A DNA stretch of 64,000 nt from Bacteroides reticulotermitis JCM 10512 (GCF_000517545.1 NZ_BAIV01000017.1:1-64000), one strand, 5' to 3'. Shown: positions 27,524 through 38,455, counted from the stretch's first letter. A program made the numbers and translations. Notes: generated by a model not told the origin, from the sequence alone.

Positions 27524-28606
27524 TTATTCGATGTATAGATAATCGTAATGCACCACGGCTTTCTTCCCGTGCTTTCCCATCGCTTCGAGGGTTTGGCGAG
27601 AGTCACAATTGGCTTTTCCGACTCCGACTTGCTTTCCTTGGAAGTCGATGATGCGTACAATATCGTCCTTTTCGAATTCACCTTCGATGTGAGTGATGCC
27701 TATCGGTAGAATGCTGACTGCCTTTTCGGAATTCAGAACATCGGTGGCACACGCATTGATGTGTATTTCTCCCTTGGCGAATCCTTCGCTATGCGCAATC
27801 CACTTCTTGACGCTGGATACCGGTTCACTCGAGGGGAGGAAGCGGGTACAAACTGTTTCATCGGGATGTTGAAGCAAGTCAACCAGGATATGATCGCGTT
27901 TGCCGTTGGCTATAATCACGGTTATGCCTTCGTCGGCTACTTTGCGGGCTATATTGGTCTTAGTCAGCATCCCGCCTCGTCCGAAGCTCGACTTGGAGGC
28001 TTGTATATAAGCTGATAAATCTTTGCCTTGTCCGATTTCGCGGATTACGGAGGAAGCCGGATCTGTGGGCGCTCCGTTGTAGATTCCGTCGATGTTGCTT
28101 AGGATGATGAGCGCGTCGGCATCCATCATTGATGCGATAAGTCCGGACAACTCATCGTTATCGGTAAACATCAATTCGCTGACTGAGATGGTATCGTTCT
28201 CATTGACAATGGGTATCACACCGTTCTCCAGCATCACGGTCATGCAATTCTTCTGATTCAGGTAATGCCGACGGGTGGCAAAGCTTTCTTTAGTCGTCAG
28301 TACCTGGCCAACCGGAATGCTGTGCTCGCGAAAAAGTTCGTAGTAACGGTTGATTAGCTTGGCTTGTCCGACAGCGGAAAACAATTGGCGTTGATCTACA
28401 CTGTCTAGTTTCTTCTGCGGTTGTATTTCACTGCGCCCCGATGCTACTGCTCCGGAAGAAATGAGAATGATTTCAATACCTGCTTTATAGAGTTCGGCTG
28501 TCTGATCTACAAGTGCCGACATACGGGTGATATCCAGTGTACCATCCCGACGTGCCAATACATTACTACCTATTTTTACCGCAATCCGTTTGAATTTCTG
28601 CTCCAT
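27524..28606 (-). CDS. proB: glutamate 5-kinase
   Basis: 360 residues: an amino acid kinase domain (residues 1-255) and a C-terminal PUA domain (about 275-355). Motifs: RIAVKIGSNVLARRDG near 7, ILISSGAVASGR near 48, IPIVNENDTISVSELMFTDND near 140 and SSFGRGGMLTKTNIA near 210. It phosphorylates glutamate as the first step of proline synthesis and is normally feedback-inhibited by proline. The promoter-like TATATTTG (28629-28636, minus) is divergent from the aminotransferase gene. Confidence 0.96.
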   Translation of the reverse strand: MEQKFKRIAVKIGSNVLARRDGTLDITRMSALVDQTAELYKAGIEIILISSGAVASGRSEIQPQKKLDSVDQRQLFSAVGQAKLINRYYELFREHSIPVGQVLTTKESFATRRHYLNQKNCMTVMLENGVIPIVNENDTISVSELMFTDNDELSGLIASMMDADALIILSNIDGIYNGAPTDPASSVIREIGQGKDLSAYIQASKSSFGRGGMLTKTNIARKVADEGITVIIANGKRDHILVDLLQHPDETVCTRFLPSSEPVSSVKKWIAHSEGFAKGEIHINACATDVLNSEKAVSILPIGITHIEGEFEKDDIVRIIDFQGKQVGVGKANCDSRQTLEAMGKHGKKAVVHYDYLYIE

Positions 28607-28628
28607 GCTTTCTGACGATTTGAAAGCA

Positions 28629-28636
28629 CAAATATA
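28629..28636 (-). promoter_or_regulatory. Bacteroides -7 promoter element for proB
   Basis: Minus-strand TATATTTG, about 23 bp upstream of the start. Confidence 0.5.
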
Positions 28637-28678
28637 GAGTTTTTTACTGATATGTTACTAAAACAGCTCGGAAAGAAT

Positions 28679-28687
28679 TATCTTTGC
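28679..28687 (+). promoter_or_regulatory. Bacteroides -7 promoter element for the aminotransferase gene
   Basis: TATCTTTGC, 16-25 bp before the candidate start codons at 28703 and 28712. The predicted leader is therefore very short. Confidence 0.55.
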
Positions 28688-28702
28688 ACTTGCTTAAACA
28701 AA

Positions 28703-29862
28703 ATGCCAACAATGAAATTTACCAATCGTCAGGTAGACCAAATGACTTCCTTTATTGTAATGGATGTTTTGGAACGTGCCAATGAATTACAAAAAGAAGG
28801 AGTCGATATCATTCACTTGGAAGTTGGCGAGCCCGACTTTGATCTCCCCTCGTGTGTGTTGATGCCGCGAAAGCTGCTTATGATAATCATCACACTCATT
28901 ATACCCATTCGCTGGGTGATCCGGAATTGCGGAAGGAAATAGCTGCTTTCCATCAACGTGAGTATGGGGTAGTGGTTGATCCCGATTGCATGGTTGTGAC
29001 TTCCGGTTCTTCGCCGGCTATCTTGCTTGTGTTGATGTTGCTGTGTAATCCGGACAGTGAAGTGATTCTGTCCAATCCGGGGTATGCCTGTTACCGTAAT
29101 TTTGTATTGGCGGCGCAGGCCAATCCGGTACTTGTTCCGTTGAATGAGGCTACCGGTTTGCAGTATAATATGGAGGCTATACGTAAATGTGTAACTCCAC
29201 GTACGGCGGCGATCTTTATCAATTCGCCGATGAACCCAACGGGGATGTTGTTGGATGAGTCTTTTCTGAAGGAGATTGCTTCTCTTGGTGTGCCGATTAT
29301 CTCCGATGAGATCTATCACGGCTTGGTGTACGAAGGACGTGCGCATAGCATCCTCGAATATACTGATCAGGCTTTTGTGTTGAATGGCTTTTCCAAACGG
29401 TTTGCAATGACCGGACTTCGGCTAGGGTATCTCATTGCTCCCAAACCTTGTATGCGCTCTTTGCAAAAGTTACAGCAGAACTTATTTATCTGTGCATCCA
29501 GCATTGCGCAACAAGCGGGGATCGCTGCTTTGCGGCAGGCCGGGCCGGATGTAGAACGGATGAGGCAGACTTATGATGAACGCCGAAGGTATATGATCGA
29601 TCGGCTTCGTGAAATGGGATTCGGCATTAAAGTTGAACCGCAAGGAGCCTTTTATATCTTTGCCAATGCCCGCAAGTTTACATCCGATTCTTATCGCTTT
29701 GCGTTCGATGTCCTGGAGAATGCGCATGTTGGCATCACTCCAGGCATTGATTTTGGAACCGGAGGAGAAGGCTATGTGCGCTTCTCCTATGCGAACTCTT
29801 TGGAAAATATCAAAGAGGGGCTGGATCGGCTTAGTCGGTATCTTTCTCTTCGCGGCTTTTGA
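28703..29862 (+). CDS. class I/II PLP-dependent aminotransferase (aspartate aminotransferase-like), frameshifted
   Basis: About 386 residues after repair. Fold-type I motifs: HLEVGEPDFDLP near residue 35, HYTHSLGDPELRKEIA near 62, VTSGSSPAILLVLML near 97, NSPMNPTGMLLD near 175, IISDEIYHGLVYEG near 200 and NGFSKRFAMTGLRLGY near 232 with the PLP lysine. The frame shifts near 28851, in the stretch before CVDAAKAAYDNHH; one missing base explains it. The start is either 28703 or 28712; both lie downstream of a -7 element. Substrate specificity is not certain. Confidence 0.88.
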
Positions 29863-30064
29863 TTAACTCAACAGCTGTTTCGTATTGATCGTCGGTAACG
29901 AGGACGGATACTGCCGGAGCAATATAAGGAGCGAGGGTACCCATAATACCATCTTTGATCACGCAGCGGATGTCATTGCTTTCCAATAAACCTTTGATGA
30001 TTTCTGCTTCCCAAGGTGAACCGGAGAATACCTCAACGGATTTGCTATAGTCTTCTTCTTTCAT
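29831..30064 (-). CDS. DUF2007 family protein
   Basis: 77 residues, a small ferredoxin-like DUF2007 domain: VEVFSGSPWEAEIIKGLLESNDI then SVLVTDDQYETAVELI. The Pfam family is described as a putative signal-transducing protein, but no function is established. It has a minus-strand -7 element (TATATTTG, 30091-30098) and ends inside the 3' end of the convergent aminotransferase gene (32-bp overlap). Confidence 0.85.
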   Translation of the reverse strand: MKEEDYSKSVEVFSGSPWEAEIIKGLLESNDIRCVIKDGIMGTLAPYIAPAVSVLVTDDQYETAVELIKSREEKDTD

Positions 30065-30138
30065 AATTGTAGGCTTTAATTGTTGTTCTTCAAATATAAC
30101 ACAAAAGAATGGTAAAACGTTCTCTATTCCGTGGTTTT

Positions 30139-30981
30139 TTATTCGAGCGACACTCGTTTTACATCGATTTGCTGATTGAGAAAAGTGGATGCTGATTCAA
30201 TAAATTTCTCTTCGGCTTCTGTGGTATAGAACTCACAATTACCTCCTTTGGTGCATTTAGCATCCATCTCGGGGTGACGGCGAAGATAATCTTCAAGGCT
30301 GTGCGCTACATACTCTCCCTGTGCGATCACTTGAATTCCTTCAGGTGTATATTGTCTGATCTTCGGTAGTAGGATAGGGTAGTGCGTACAGCCCAGAATA
30401 AGCGCATCGATCAATGGATCTTTCTCAAGCAATTGATTGATGTATTTGCGAATAAAGTAATCGGCCCCTTCATCTTGGGCTTCGTTATACTCTACGAGCG
30501 ATACCCACATCGGACACGCCATGCCGCTTACTTGAATGTCGGGGAAAAGCTTGTGGATTTCCAACGGATAAGATTCCGACTTGATGGTTCCTCCGGTGGC
30601 TAACACACCGATGTGTCTGCTTTGGGTCATATCTCCGATGCTTTCTACTGTAGGACGGATTACTCCCAGTACACGTCGGTCGGCATCCATCTTTGGTAAG
30701 TCGTTCATCTGAATGCTTCGTAGTGCTTTGGCAGAGGCTGTGTTGCATGCTAATACCACCAGGTGGCATCCTTTCTCAAATAGCTTCTGGACTGCCTGCA
30801 ACGTGAATTCGTACACAACCTCAAATGATCGGGTGCCATAAGGAGCCCGCGCATTATCGCCTAAGTAGATATAATCGTACTGGGGTAGAACCTCTCTGAT
30901 TTTACTGAGGATGGTAAGCCCACCGTATCCGGAGTCGAACACTCCGATCGGACCGGGAATCTGGGGTAAGGGTCTTTTCAT
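30139..30981 (-). CDS. murI: glutamate racemase
   Basis: 280 residues from the ATG at 30981; a longer upstream reading frame has no family similarity and crosses the promoter-like ACAAATGTA (31003-31011). It makes D-glutamate for peptidoglycan. Motifs: GVFDSGYGGLTIL near residue 11, VLACNTASAKAL near 78 with the first catalytic Cys, and ALILGCTHYPILLP near 190 with the second. Family length is typical. Confidence 0.95.
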   Translation of the reverse strand: MKRPLPQIPGPIGVFDSGYGGLTILSKIREVLPQYDYIYLGDNARAPYGTRSFEVVYEFTLQAVQKLFEKGCHLVVLACNTASAKALRSIQMNDLPKMDADRRVLGVIRPTVESIGDMTQSRHIGVLATGGTIKSESYPLEIHKLFPDIQVSGMACPMWVSLVEYNEAQDEGADYFIRKYINQLLEKDPLIDALILGCTHYPILLPKIRQYTPEGIQVIAQGEYVAHSLEDYLRRHPEMDAKCTKGGNCEFYTTEAEEKFIESASTFLNQQIDVKRVSLE

Positions 30982-31002
30982 GACGTAATATGGTTTAGAA
31001 GT

Positions 31003-31011
31003 ACAAATGTA
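31003..31011 (-). promoter_or_regulatory. Bacteroides -7 promoter element for murI
   Basis: Minus-strand TACATTTGT, 21 bp before the ATG, which supports the internal start chosen for murI. Confidence 0.5.
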
Positions 31012-31120
31012 CACGATAAAATTAAGAAACCGCCATAAAACTTCAAAAGAAAAAGTGGGCTTGAAAAGGGGAGTTCCGTGTATACTTATCGACCGGGTTT
31101 GTTGCGGTGAGCGATAGGGG

Positions 31121-31166
31121 ATAAAAAAAGTGTGGTGTACCGGAGAACCGATACACCACACTTCTT
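31121..31166 (-). terminator. Terminator after the bamA-skp genes
   Basis: AAGTGTGGTGTA and TACACCACACTT form a 12-bp stem; the A run at 31123-31129 becomes a T run on the minus strand. Confidence 0.85.
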
Positions 31167-31183
31167 ATTCTGTTGTAGATTGC

Positions 31184-31699
31184 TTACTTAATTCCAAGAT
31201 GAGCTTTAACCTTAGTTGTAAGGTTGATGCTTTGTGATTCGTTTACATAAGGAATCGAAGTTCTAGCCAGGTCGAAGATGTAGATAACACCTTCAGATAC
31301 ACCTACAGCTTTGATAGCGTCGTCCATCTTTTTGTAAACAGGAGCTAGCAAATCATTTTGAGCTTTTTCCATTTGCTGAGAAGCATCTTGTTGGAATTGC
31401 TCTTGTCTTTGCATCATATCTTGCAATTCTTTTTGTCTTCTTTCTGCAATGTTAGGAGGTAGAGAGTCTTTAGAAATTGCTTGTTGGAACTCCTGATATT
31501 TTTTATTGAATTCTTCCTGCGTTCTTTTGATTTCGTTTGTCAATTGAGTATTTAACGTTTGAAGATCATTTTGTGCTTTTGTAAATTCAGGCATCACAGT
31601 AATGATCTCCTGAGCATTAATATGACCAAATTTCAAGTTTTGCGCAAATACTCCCATAGGCAGTACAAGCATAATTAAGAGTGCAATTTTTTTAAGCAT
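31184..31699 (-). CDS. OmpH/Skp-like periplasmic chaperone (second copy)
   Basis: 171 residues from MLKKIALLIMLVLP (the upstream extension to 31750 has no signal-peptide character). The signal peptide ends at VFAQ. The OmpH start LKFGHINAQEIITVMPEF is followed by a long charged coiled coil (about residues 45-115) and a compact C-terminal strand region, as in Skp jellyfish chaperones. Skp holds unfolded outer membrane proteins on their way to BamA. It has its own -7-like element between the two copies (TACATTTGC minus, 31747-31755). Confidence 0.88.
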   Translation of the reverse strand: MLKKIALLIMLVLPMGVFAQNLKFGHINAQEIITVMPEFTKAQNDLQTLNTQLTNEIKRTQEEFNKKYQEFQQAISKDSLPPNIAERRQKELQDMMQRQEQFQQDASQQMEKAQNDLLAPVYKKMDDAIKAVGVSEGVIYIFDLARTSIPYVNESQSINLTTKVKAHLGIK

Positions 31700-31760
31700 A
31701 GTTCTATTATTTATTTGAATGATTATCATAGGTTTATTTTTCCTGTGCAAATGTATGAAA

Positions 31761-32276
31761 TTAATTTGAATATCCTAATTTCCTCAGTATTTCATCGCTA
31801 ATGTCGATGCGTGGATTGGCAAAAATAATGCCGGAAGCCGAAGCTCTGTCTACTACGAGTGCATATCCTTGTTGCTCAGAAACAGCTTTTACGGCTTCAT
31901 AAATGCTATCTTGAATCGGAGAGATTAATTTCTCTCTCATCTTGACAAGCTCACCTTCAGGACCGAAATAGGTACGCTTTAGTTCTGCGGCCGATTGTTC
32001 TTTGGCTACGATCTCATCTTCTTTCTTAGTCTTTTGAGCAGCAGAGAGTGTAGATGATTTAGCTTGATAGTCTTTGAATAGGTTCTGTGCTTCCTTAGCT
32101 ATAGCCTCTACTTCAGCCTGATACTTCTGAGTTGCTTGTTGCAGCTGCTCATTAGCGTTCTCATAGGCAGGAATATTCTTCAGTATATATTCCGTATCAA
32201 TCAGTGCAAATTTTTGTGCGTTAGCTGCCATACTGATGGCAAACAATAGCACAATGGATAAAATAGACTTTCTCAT
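31761..32276 (-). CDS. OmpH/Skp-like periplasmic chaperone (first copy)
   Basis: 171 residues with a signal peptide (ILSIVLLFAISMAANAQ). Mature start KFALIDTEYILKNIPAYENA, then a coiled coil (about residues 40-110) and the ending YALVVDRASASGIIFANP. It is 24 bp downstream of bamA, the usual context. Together with the neighbouring copy it forms a tandem pair with moderate similarity, so duplication followed by divergence is likely. Confidence 0.9.
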   Translation of the reverse strand: MRKSILSIVLLFAISMAANAQKFALIDTEYILKNIPAYENANEQLQQATQKYQAEVEAIAKEAQNLFKDYQAKSSTLSAAQKTKKEDEIVAKEQSAAELKRTYFGPEGELVKMREKLISPIQDSIYEAVKAVSEQQGYALVVDRASASGIIFANPRIDISDEILRKLGYSN

Positions 32277-32300
32277 AACGCTTAATCTTTTAGTGAAACA

Positions 32301-34954
32301 TTAGAATTCTTGTCCTAAGATAAAGTGGAATTGGCTTCCACCGTAATCGCTTCTGCCATTAATTTTGTCGAAACCGTAACCCCAGTCGATACCCATCATA
32401 CCGATCATCGGTAAGAAGATACGAACACCGACACCGGCCGAGCGTTTCAGCTCAAATGGATTGAATTTCTTAATATCATGCCATGCGTTACCAGCTTCCA
32501 AGAAACCTAACACATAAATGTTGGTACTTGTTTCCAGCATCAGCGGGTATCTTAATTCCAGTCCTAAACGTGCATAGGCATATCCTTCTTCTCCGTAGGG
32601 AGTCAATGAGCTATTTTCGTAACCACGCAAAGCAATACTTTCTGTTGCATAGCTTGAGTAGCCGGTCATACCGTCACCACCCACGTCGAATGTACCGAAC
32701 GGTGATTTCTTGTATTGGTTATAATGTCCCAGCAAACCGAATTCTGTACGAGTCATTAACACCAGACATTTCGGATGAGCTACATAGTCCATCAACGGAG
32801 TATAGGTCTTAGCTTTGAATTTCCATTTATGGTATTCTACCCATTTATGGAGCTTATTCATATTGTCCTGCGTAATAGTTCCGGCTTCCGGATTAGAGAA
32901 ATAGCTCTTGTAATCTTTACCGTCAATCAACGAATAAGGAGGTGTAAACTGTACCGACAATGATACATCCGAACCTACACGTGGGAAGATCGGGTTGTCG
33001 ATTGAGTTACGTGCCAACGTTAAGTTGATGCTTAGGTCATTACATTTACCGTTAGTAACCGGGAAGTATTGCCAATCTTTCAGTGTATAACGTTGGTAAG
33101 CCAATTCGGCTGAAAGTGTAAAATAGTCATCCGGCCAGTTCAAACGTTTACCCCAACCTACAGAGAGTCCCCACATCTTGATCGACTTGTCGGGGTCATA
33201 ATAGTTCTCGTAGCTGTTGTTGTTACCGTAGTTATAGCTACCATATCCACCGTATCCACCATAATAGCTGTTGTAGTAGTTATTGAAATAGTTGGAGTTA
33301 TAGTACCGGCTACTGATATCTGTCTGTACAGAGAAGAAGGCAGATACAGAAAGTGAATTCGGACGTTTACCACCAAACCAAGGATCAAAGAACGAAATGC
33401 TGTAAGACTGATAGTACTTCGCATTGGTCTGTCCACTGATGGTCAAAGTCTGTCCATCACCTTGCGGGAGGATACCCCGATAGTTCTCTCCCGGATGTAG
33501 CAAGTTAGCTACCGAGAAGTTTGTAAACTTCAAACTCAGTTTACCAATCACACCCGTTTGTCCCCAACCGGCCGAAAACTCTACCTGGTCATTGGCTTTG
33601 GAAGTCAGCGGCAAACCTATATCTACTGTTCCGTTTACTGGATCCGGCTGAATGTCCGGTTGCAGTTTTTCCGGGTCAAAGTGTCCCATTTGCTGGATCT
33701 CGCGCAAAGAACGCATCAAGTCCTCTTTGCTGAACAATTGTCCCGGGCGGATACGAAGTTCACGACGAACTACGTTCTCGTATAGACGGTCATTACCACT
33801 AATTTTAATCTTACTGATTGTAGCCTGGCGTCCTTCGTAAATTCTCATTTCAAGGTCAATCGAGTCGCCTACGATATTTACCTCTACCGGGTCTACATTA
33901 TAGAACAAATAACCGTTGTTATAATAAAGGTTACCTATCGCGTCATCATCGGTCGAAAGACGTTCATCCATCAACTTTTGGTTGTAAACATCTCCCTTTT
34001 TCATGCGAAGCAGGTAGTTTAGTTGTTCAGACGGATAAAGCGTATTACCTACCCAGGTGACATTACGAAGATAATACTTCTGTCCCTCTTCGATTTGCAT
34101 GAATACATTAACAGTCTTCGCATCATACTGAGATGTGCTATCTGCTACAATCATTGCATCACGGTATCCTAATTCGTTGTATTTATCTATAATGAGCTGT
34201 TTGTCTGCGTCATAGTTTTCAGGTACAAACTTCTTCGTGCGGAATAAGTTGCGTAGTTTACCTTTCTCATTCGTCTTTTTCATGACACGTTTCAACTTCG
34301 ATGTTTTAATGGCTTTGTTACCAACGATCTGAATCTCGTGTACTTTCACTTTCTCTTTCTTGTCAATGTTGATGTCTACAATGACTTGGTTCTCGTTCGA
34401 AGCGTCATCTTTCTGCGCGATGATTACTTCTGCATTTTTAAATCCTTTATCATCAAAATAACGTTTGATTAACGTCTTTGCACGGTCTACGCTATTCGGG
34501 GTGATTTGCATCCCTTTAACCATACCCAATCGGCCTTCGAGGTCAGTGCGTTCCGACTTCTTGACGCCGTGGTATCGTACGTCTGCAATACGTGGACGTT
34601 GTGTCAGGCTGATCTTCAACCAAACCTTACTACCTTCCATTTTCTCGGCAGTGATTTGTACGTTAGAGAACAGACCGTGTCGCCAATAACGTTTGATAGC
34701 CCCTGTAATCTCATCGCCGGGAATGGTGATAGTCTGTCCGACAGATAATCCCGATAGTCCGATGATACATAGTCTTCATAATTCTTCACGCCTTCAACCT
34801 TAATATCTGCAATCTCATATTTCTTGGGCACTCCCGAATACAAGATCACCGGTTTAGACTCTTCGTCAGTATTGGCATTTTGCGCAACGCCTGTAGCAGC
34901 GAAGCTGAACAGGCAGATAAACGTTACGAATATAAAGGTAATACGATAATGCAT
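32301..34954 (-). CDS. bamA: outer membrane protein assembly factor BamA, frameshifted
   Basis: About 884 residues after repair. Signal peptide (residues 1-25), POTRA domains over roughly residues 40-450 (IADIKVEGVKNYEDYV, VHEIQIVGNKAIKTSKL, ISKIKISGNDRLYENVVRRELRI) and a C-terminal 16-strand barrel with GVGVRIFLPMIGMMGIDWGYGFD and the terminal strand ending in F. The frame breaks near 34766; one added A on the coding strand gives YVIIGLSGLSVGQTITIPG. BamA is essential, so this is an error. Residues about 548-589 form an unusual Tyr/Asn/Gly-rich stretch within the barrel, probably a surface loop. Confidence 0.95.
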
Positions 34955-34982
34955 TTATGTTATAATTTGATGTTTCGAGTAA

Positions 34983-35717
34983 TTAGCTGATTTGTTCACT
35001 GGTCTTTCCGAAGCGGCGTTCCCTTTTCTGATATTCACAAATGGCTTTGTATAGCTCTTCGTTGCTGAAGTCCGGCCAAAATGTATCACAGAAATAAAGT
35101 TCTGAGTAGGCACATTGCCATAGCAGATAGTTACTTAATCGGATCTCACCGCCTGTACGAATTAATAAATCGGGGTTGGGCATGAAATTAGTATTTAGGT
35201 GAGACGATATATATTTATCTGTTATTTGTTCCGGCGATATTTCTCCGGTTTTGGTAAGTGCAGCTATTTTTCGGACAGCTTCGGTTATTTCCCAATGGGA
35301 TGAATAACTGAGAGCTAGCACAAGGCACATACCGGTATTCTTACTGGTATGATCAATACATTTTTGAAGACTACTTTGTACATCGGGGGGAAGTTTCTTG
35401 AAGTCGCCTATAACGCGGAAACTAATGTTGTTTTTCATTAAAGTGTCTTCTTCTATCGAATCGAGGAGCAAGCCCATTAGGGCAGAGACCTCTTCGAGTG
35501 GGCGGTTCCAGTTTTCAGTAGAGAAAGTATATAAAGTCAGATACTTAATACCCAAATGGGCAGCTTCCTCGATAATCTTATGTACCGTTTCCGCTCCCGC
35601 ATAATGCCCGAATGTGCGCTCTTTTCCCCGTTGTTTAGCCCACCGTCCGTTACCATCCATAATGATGGCCACATGTTCGGGTATCCGATCCTTATCTATT
35701 TGTTCTATATAGGACAT
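34983..35717 (-). CDS. uppS: undecaprenyl (polyprenyl) diphosphate synthase
   Basis: 244 residues from the ATG at 35717; the upstream extension overlaps the neighbour and lacks family similarity. Motifs: [17 protein letters not shown] near residue 15 with the catalytic Asp, [15 protein letters not shown] near 65, and [24 protein letters not shown] near 185. It makes the C55 lipid carrier for cell wall and surface glycans. It is 28 bp upstream of bamA, the order known in many bacteria. Confidence 0.95.
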   Translation of the reverse strand: MSYIEQIDKDRIPEHVAIIMDGNGRWAKQRGKERTFGHYAGAETVHKIIEEAAHLGIKYLTLYTFSTENWNRPLEEVSALMGLLLDSIEEDTLMKNNISFRVIGDFKKLPPDVQSSLQKCIDHTSKNTGMCLVLALSYSSHWEITEAVRKIAALTKTGEISPEQITDKYISSHLNTNFMPNPDLLIRTGGEIRLSNYLLWQCAYSELYFCDTFWPDFSNEELYKAICEYQKRERRFGKTSEQIS

Positions 35718-35742
35718 CTTTGTATCAAACGTTATATGTCTG

Positions 35743-37242
35743 TTATTTGCCGGAGTTCGCAAGGTCAAACCAAAGTTGGTTCAAGCGTCCACTCCATACT
35801 TCCGAACTATAATTATAAGTACGTGTTACGTCAGTCGTTTCTTTTGTGCTCTCAGCCACTGTCACTTTTTCTGTGAAACTAGCTTCTCCGCCACTGAACA
35901 TAAAGATTAAGTTATGAGTCAGTGTGTCAGAGACCATGGCATAGTTCTTTCTTCCTCTGAATTCAGGAGTCGCAATCGTATGGTTAGCACCTGATTTTGA
36001 CCAATCTACTTGAGGGAAGTTGAATTTAGTTGCCAACTTCCAGTCACGTCCGGAATTTGATCTATAAAAACCATTAAACCCTTCGCCAAATAAGTAGAAT
36101 AAATCGTTGTAATAGAGGATTGACGGATTTTTAAGTTCCGGACAATATGAGTTGATAGAGCCTGCCGGCAAGTTTATCCAACCTGATGCCCCTTCCATAT
36201 ACGCCCAAGTTTCTGTGGTATTGATCTTGGTACTGTTGGATCCTTCTATCGTAGTAGGCTCTTTAGGTTCACCCACTAACATAACCCCTCGCATTCCTGA
36301 CGAAGTCTTGTGAAGCGTATAAGAAATGTTCTTTACAGGGAACTTATCTAGATCATCGCTGTCCACGCTGATCTTGTTTCCGGTTTCCGTATCACTTCCC
36401 GTTGAGTAAAAAGTGCGTGCTTCGCCAGCTATTCTGCTGTATAGGATTTTGTTATCATAAGCCGCTAAAAATAAATCGACTACGGAACCATCTCCATTAG
36501 CAGCGGGGAAAGAGGCTGCTACCCAGTTTATACCATCACTTGACTTAAATGCGTGATTGTCTCCACTCGTAGCATACAGTGTCTCTTTAAAGTTGATCAC
36601 TGATGTCAAAGGTTGTCCGCTTGGCCAATCAGAACCCATGGCTGATGTACTCCATGCAGTCGGATTATTCAAAGGAGCTGTGTGAACTTTCAATGAAGTG
36701 CTACCGGAGTAAGTTATGATTTTACCTTTAAGTATTACAGATTTCAACGATTCATTGTTTAGAATGCTGGGATTCGTATTCATGTATTTCCAAGATACTG
36801 AGTCCGGATCATGTTTGTGTATATTTACCCAGAGTTTGTACTCTTTGGTTTGTTGCATATCGGGTGCCCACACTTTCAATACCAGTGGAGCTCCTTTATT
36901 GATGGTTTTACTCAAGTCTATTGAATCGGATAAACTCAGAATAGAGTCATTGCCGTTTTGATCCTTTACTGTAACAATTCCCGCAGTAGTTATGGTTTTG
37001 ATCAAGATGCGATTGATAATTGTGTCTGCCCGAACGGGTAGTGAATCTTCGTTATAGATTTCTCCTTTTAGTTGGTCGATTGTGAATGGGTAAGTGACCC
37101 CATAACCTATAGTGTCGAGTACGAATGCACGTATAGTAGCATCAGGGCTGTATTCGATATTATCATCATTGTCAAGGCATGAAGTAATGACTAATGATAC
37201 GATGAAGAAACTCGCAATGACTGATAAAAACTTTATTTTCAT
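35743..37242 (-). CDS. DUF6242 family lipoprotein
   Basis: 499 residues. The lipoprotein signal [11 protein letters not shown] has its Cys near residue 22, then an acidic [13 protein letters not shown]. An N-terminal Ig-like region (residues about 30-145; pattern [26 protein letters not shown]) is followed by a beta-propeller-like region with repeated W/G strands ([25 protein letters not shown]). This is the layout of DUF6242 proteins of Bacteroidales; function unknown. It ends 26 bp before uppS. A -7 element TATTTTTGC (minus, 37271-37279) lies upstream. Confidence 0.8.
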   Translation of the reverse strand: MKIKFLSVIASFFIVSLVITSCLDNDDNIEYSPDATIRAFVLDTIGYGVTYPFTIDQLKGEIYNEDSLPVRADTIINRILIKTITTAGIVTVKDQNGNDSILSLSDSIDLSKTINKGAPLVLKVWAPDMQQTKEYKLWVNIHKHDPDSVSWKYMNTNPSILNNESLKSVILKGKIITYSGSTSLKVHTAPLNNPTAWSTSAMGSDWPSGQPLTSVINFKETLYATSGDNHAFKSSDGINWVAASFPAANGDGSVVDLFLAAYDNKILYSRIAGEARTFYSTGSDTETGNKISVDSDDLDKFPVKNISYTLHKTSSGMRGVMLVGEPKEPTTIEGSNSTKINTTETWAYMEGASGWINLPAGSINSYCPELKNPSILYYNDLFYLFGEGFNGFYRSNSGRDWKLATKFNFPQVDWSKSGANHTIATPEFRGRKNYAMVSDTLTHNLIFMFSGGEASFTEKVTVAESTKETTDVTRTYNYSSEVWSGRLNQLWFDLANSGK

Positions 37243-37270
37243 GTTGAAAGATAGTGTTTATTTACAAGTT

Positions 37271-37279
37271 GCAAAAATA
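37271..37279 (-). promoter_or_regulatory. Bacteroides -7 promoter element for DUF6242-uppS-bamA
   Basis: Minus-strand TATTTTTGC, 28 bp upstream of the ATG. With short gaps (25-30 bp) down to the first skp copy, it may drive a long envelope-biogenesis operon. Confidence 0.55.
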
Positions 37280-37376
37280 GAAACAATTTTTCCGATTTAG
37301 AACATAAAGGGGAAGTTTTATATAAAATTATAGATAACAACGACGATTTTGTCGACATAAAAGCCTCTGAACCTCG

Positions 37377-38429
37377 CTATTTTACATTTTTTGGGGGAGT
37401 GTAATGACAGAAGTGTACTCCAAAATGTTTTTCTATCAAACAAGTGCTTTCTCCGCTTATCTGTGGGGCTTTTACGCCTGAGCCTAGTTGCATGGAACTC
37501 TTTTCAATGTAAATTTCATCCCACAAACCGGAATCGAGAAATGATTGAAGTAGCTGAGTCCCCCCCTCTACAAGTAGTGTTTGTTTTTTTTGTTGGTATA
37601 AGTATGTCATTAGTTGAGGAAGTAGCGGTTTCTTATAATCAAATATTGAATAAGATATGAAGTGCTTTTGTGGATGTTGTTGGGCAGTGCAAACAATCGT
37701 AGAGACCTTTTCGTCGAATAAATGCAACGAAGGAGGAAGTGTCAAGCTCCGGTCGAGTACAATTCGTACAGGGTTCTCTCCGTACCAGTTACGTACAGTT
37801 AATGAAGGATTGTCTAAGAGGGCTGTGCGAGTACCTACGAGGATTGCGGCAGACTCGGCCCGTCTTTTGTGTGCAAGCATAGCAGTTAGAGGCGACGACA
37901 AGATGACTGGCGTACCTGCGGTGCGGATTAAATCGATAAAACCGTCGGCAGATTCTGCCCACTTTAAAGTTATGTACGGCCTTTGCTTCGTATTAAAAGT
38001 AATGAAGTGGCGAATGAGTTGCTGACATTCGTTCTCCATAACCCCCACGATAACCTCCCGGCCGGCATCTTTAAGCTTTTGTATTCCTCTGCCAGCTACT
38101 TCCGAAAAAGGATCCCGACAGCCGATGACAATCCGGGGTATCTGCTTCTTTATAATAAGGTCGGCGCATGGAGGTGTCTTACCCTGATGTGAACATGGTT
38201 CTAAGCTGACATAGATTGTCGACTCTTTTAATAGAGGTTTATCTTGCTCCGAAACAGAACGGATGGCGTTTACTTCTGCATGAGCTTCACCGCAACGTAC
38301 ATGATAACCTTCGCCAATAATACGTCCGTTATGTACAATAACAGCTCCTACCATGGGGTTGGGTGGGGTATTGCATAAACCGTTTCTGGCTAGTTGTATG
38401 CAGCGTTGCATATATTTTCTTTCTTCCAT
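37377..38429 (-). CDS. ribD: bifunctional pyrimidine deaminase/reductase RibD
   Basis: 350 residues in two domains. The N-terminal deaminase (residues 1-145) has the zinc site AHAEVNAI and LEPCSHQGKTPPC. The C-terminal reductase (150-345) begins RPYITLKWAESADGFIDL and includes VGTRTALLDNPSLTVRNW and LLVEGGTQLLQSF. It carries out the second and third steps of riboflavin synthesis. It is divergent from prmC; no FMN riboswitch is visible in the 56-bp gap. Confidence 0.95.
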   Translation of the reverse strand: MEERKYMQRCIQLARNGLCNTPPNPMVGAVIVHNGRIIGEGYHVRCGEAHAEVNAIRSVSEQDKPLLKESTIYVSLEPCSHQGKTPPCADLIIKKQIPRIVIGCRDPFSEVAGRGIQKLKDAGREVIVGVMENECQQLIRHFITFNTKQRPYITLKWAESADGFIDLIRTAGTPVILSSPLTAMLAHKRRAESAAILVGTRTALLDNPSLTVRNWYGENPVRIVLDRSLTLPPSLHLFDEKVSTIVCTAQQHPQKHFISYSIFDYKKPLLPQLMTYLYQQKKQTLLVEGGTQLLQSFLDSGLWDEIYIEKSSMQLGSGVKAPQISGESTCLIEKHFGVHFCHYTPPKNVK

Positions 38430-38455
38430 TCTTTTAGACTTAACTATTTTATTCT

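Noticed and set aside
30982-31161. Extended N-terminus of murI
   Set aside because: The extension crosses a promoter-like element and the skp terminator and has no family similarity; the ATG at 30981 gives the normal start.
32301-34954. bamA and fifteen other genes as pseudogenes
   Set aside because: Essential genes are affected, and each break is mended by one base in a short run; sequencing deletions explain all of them.
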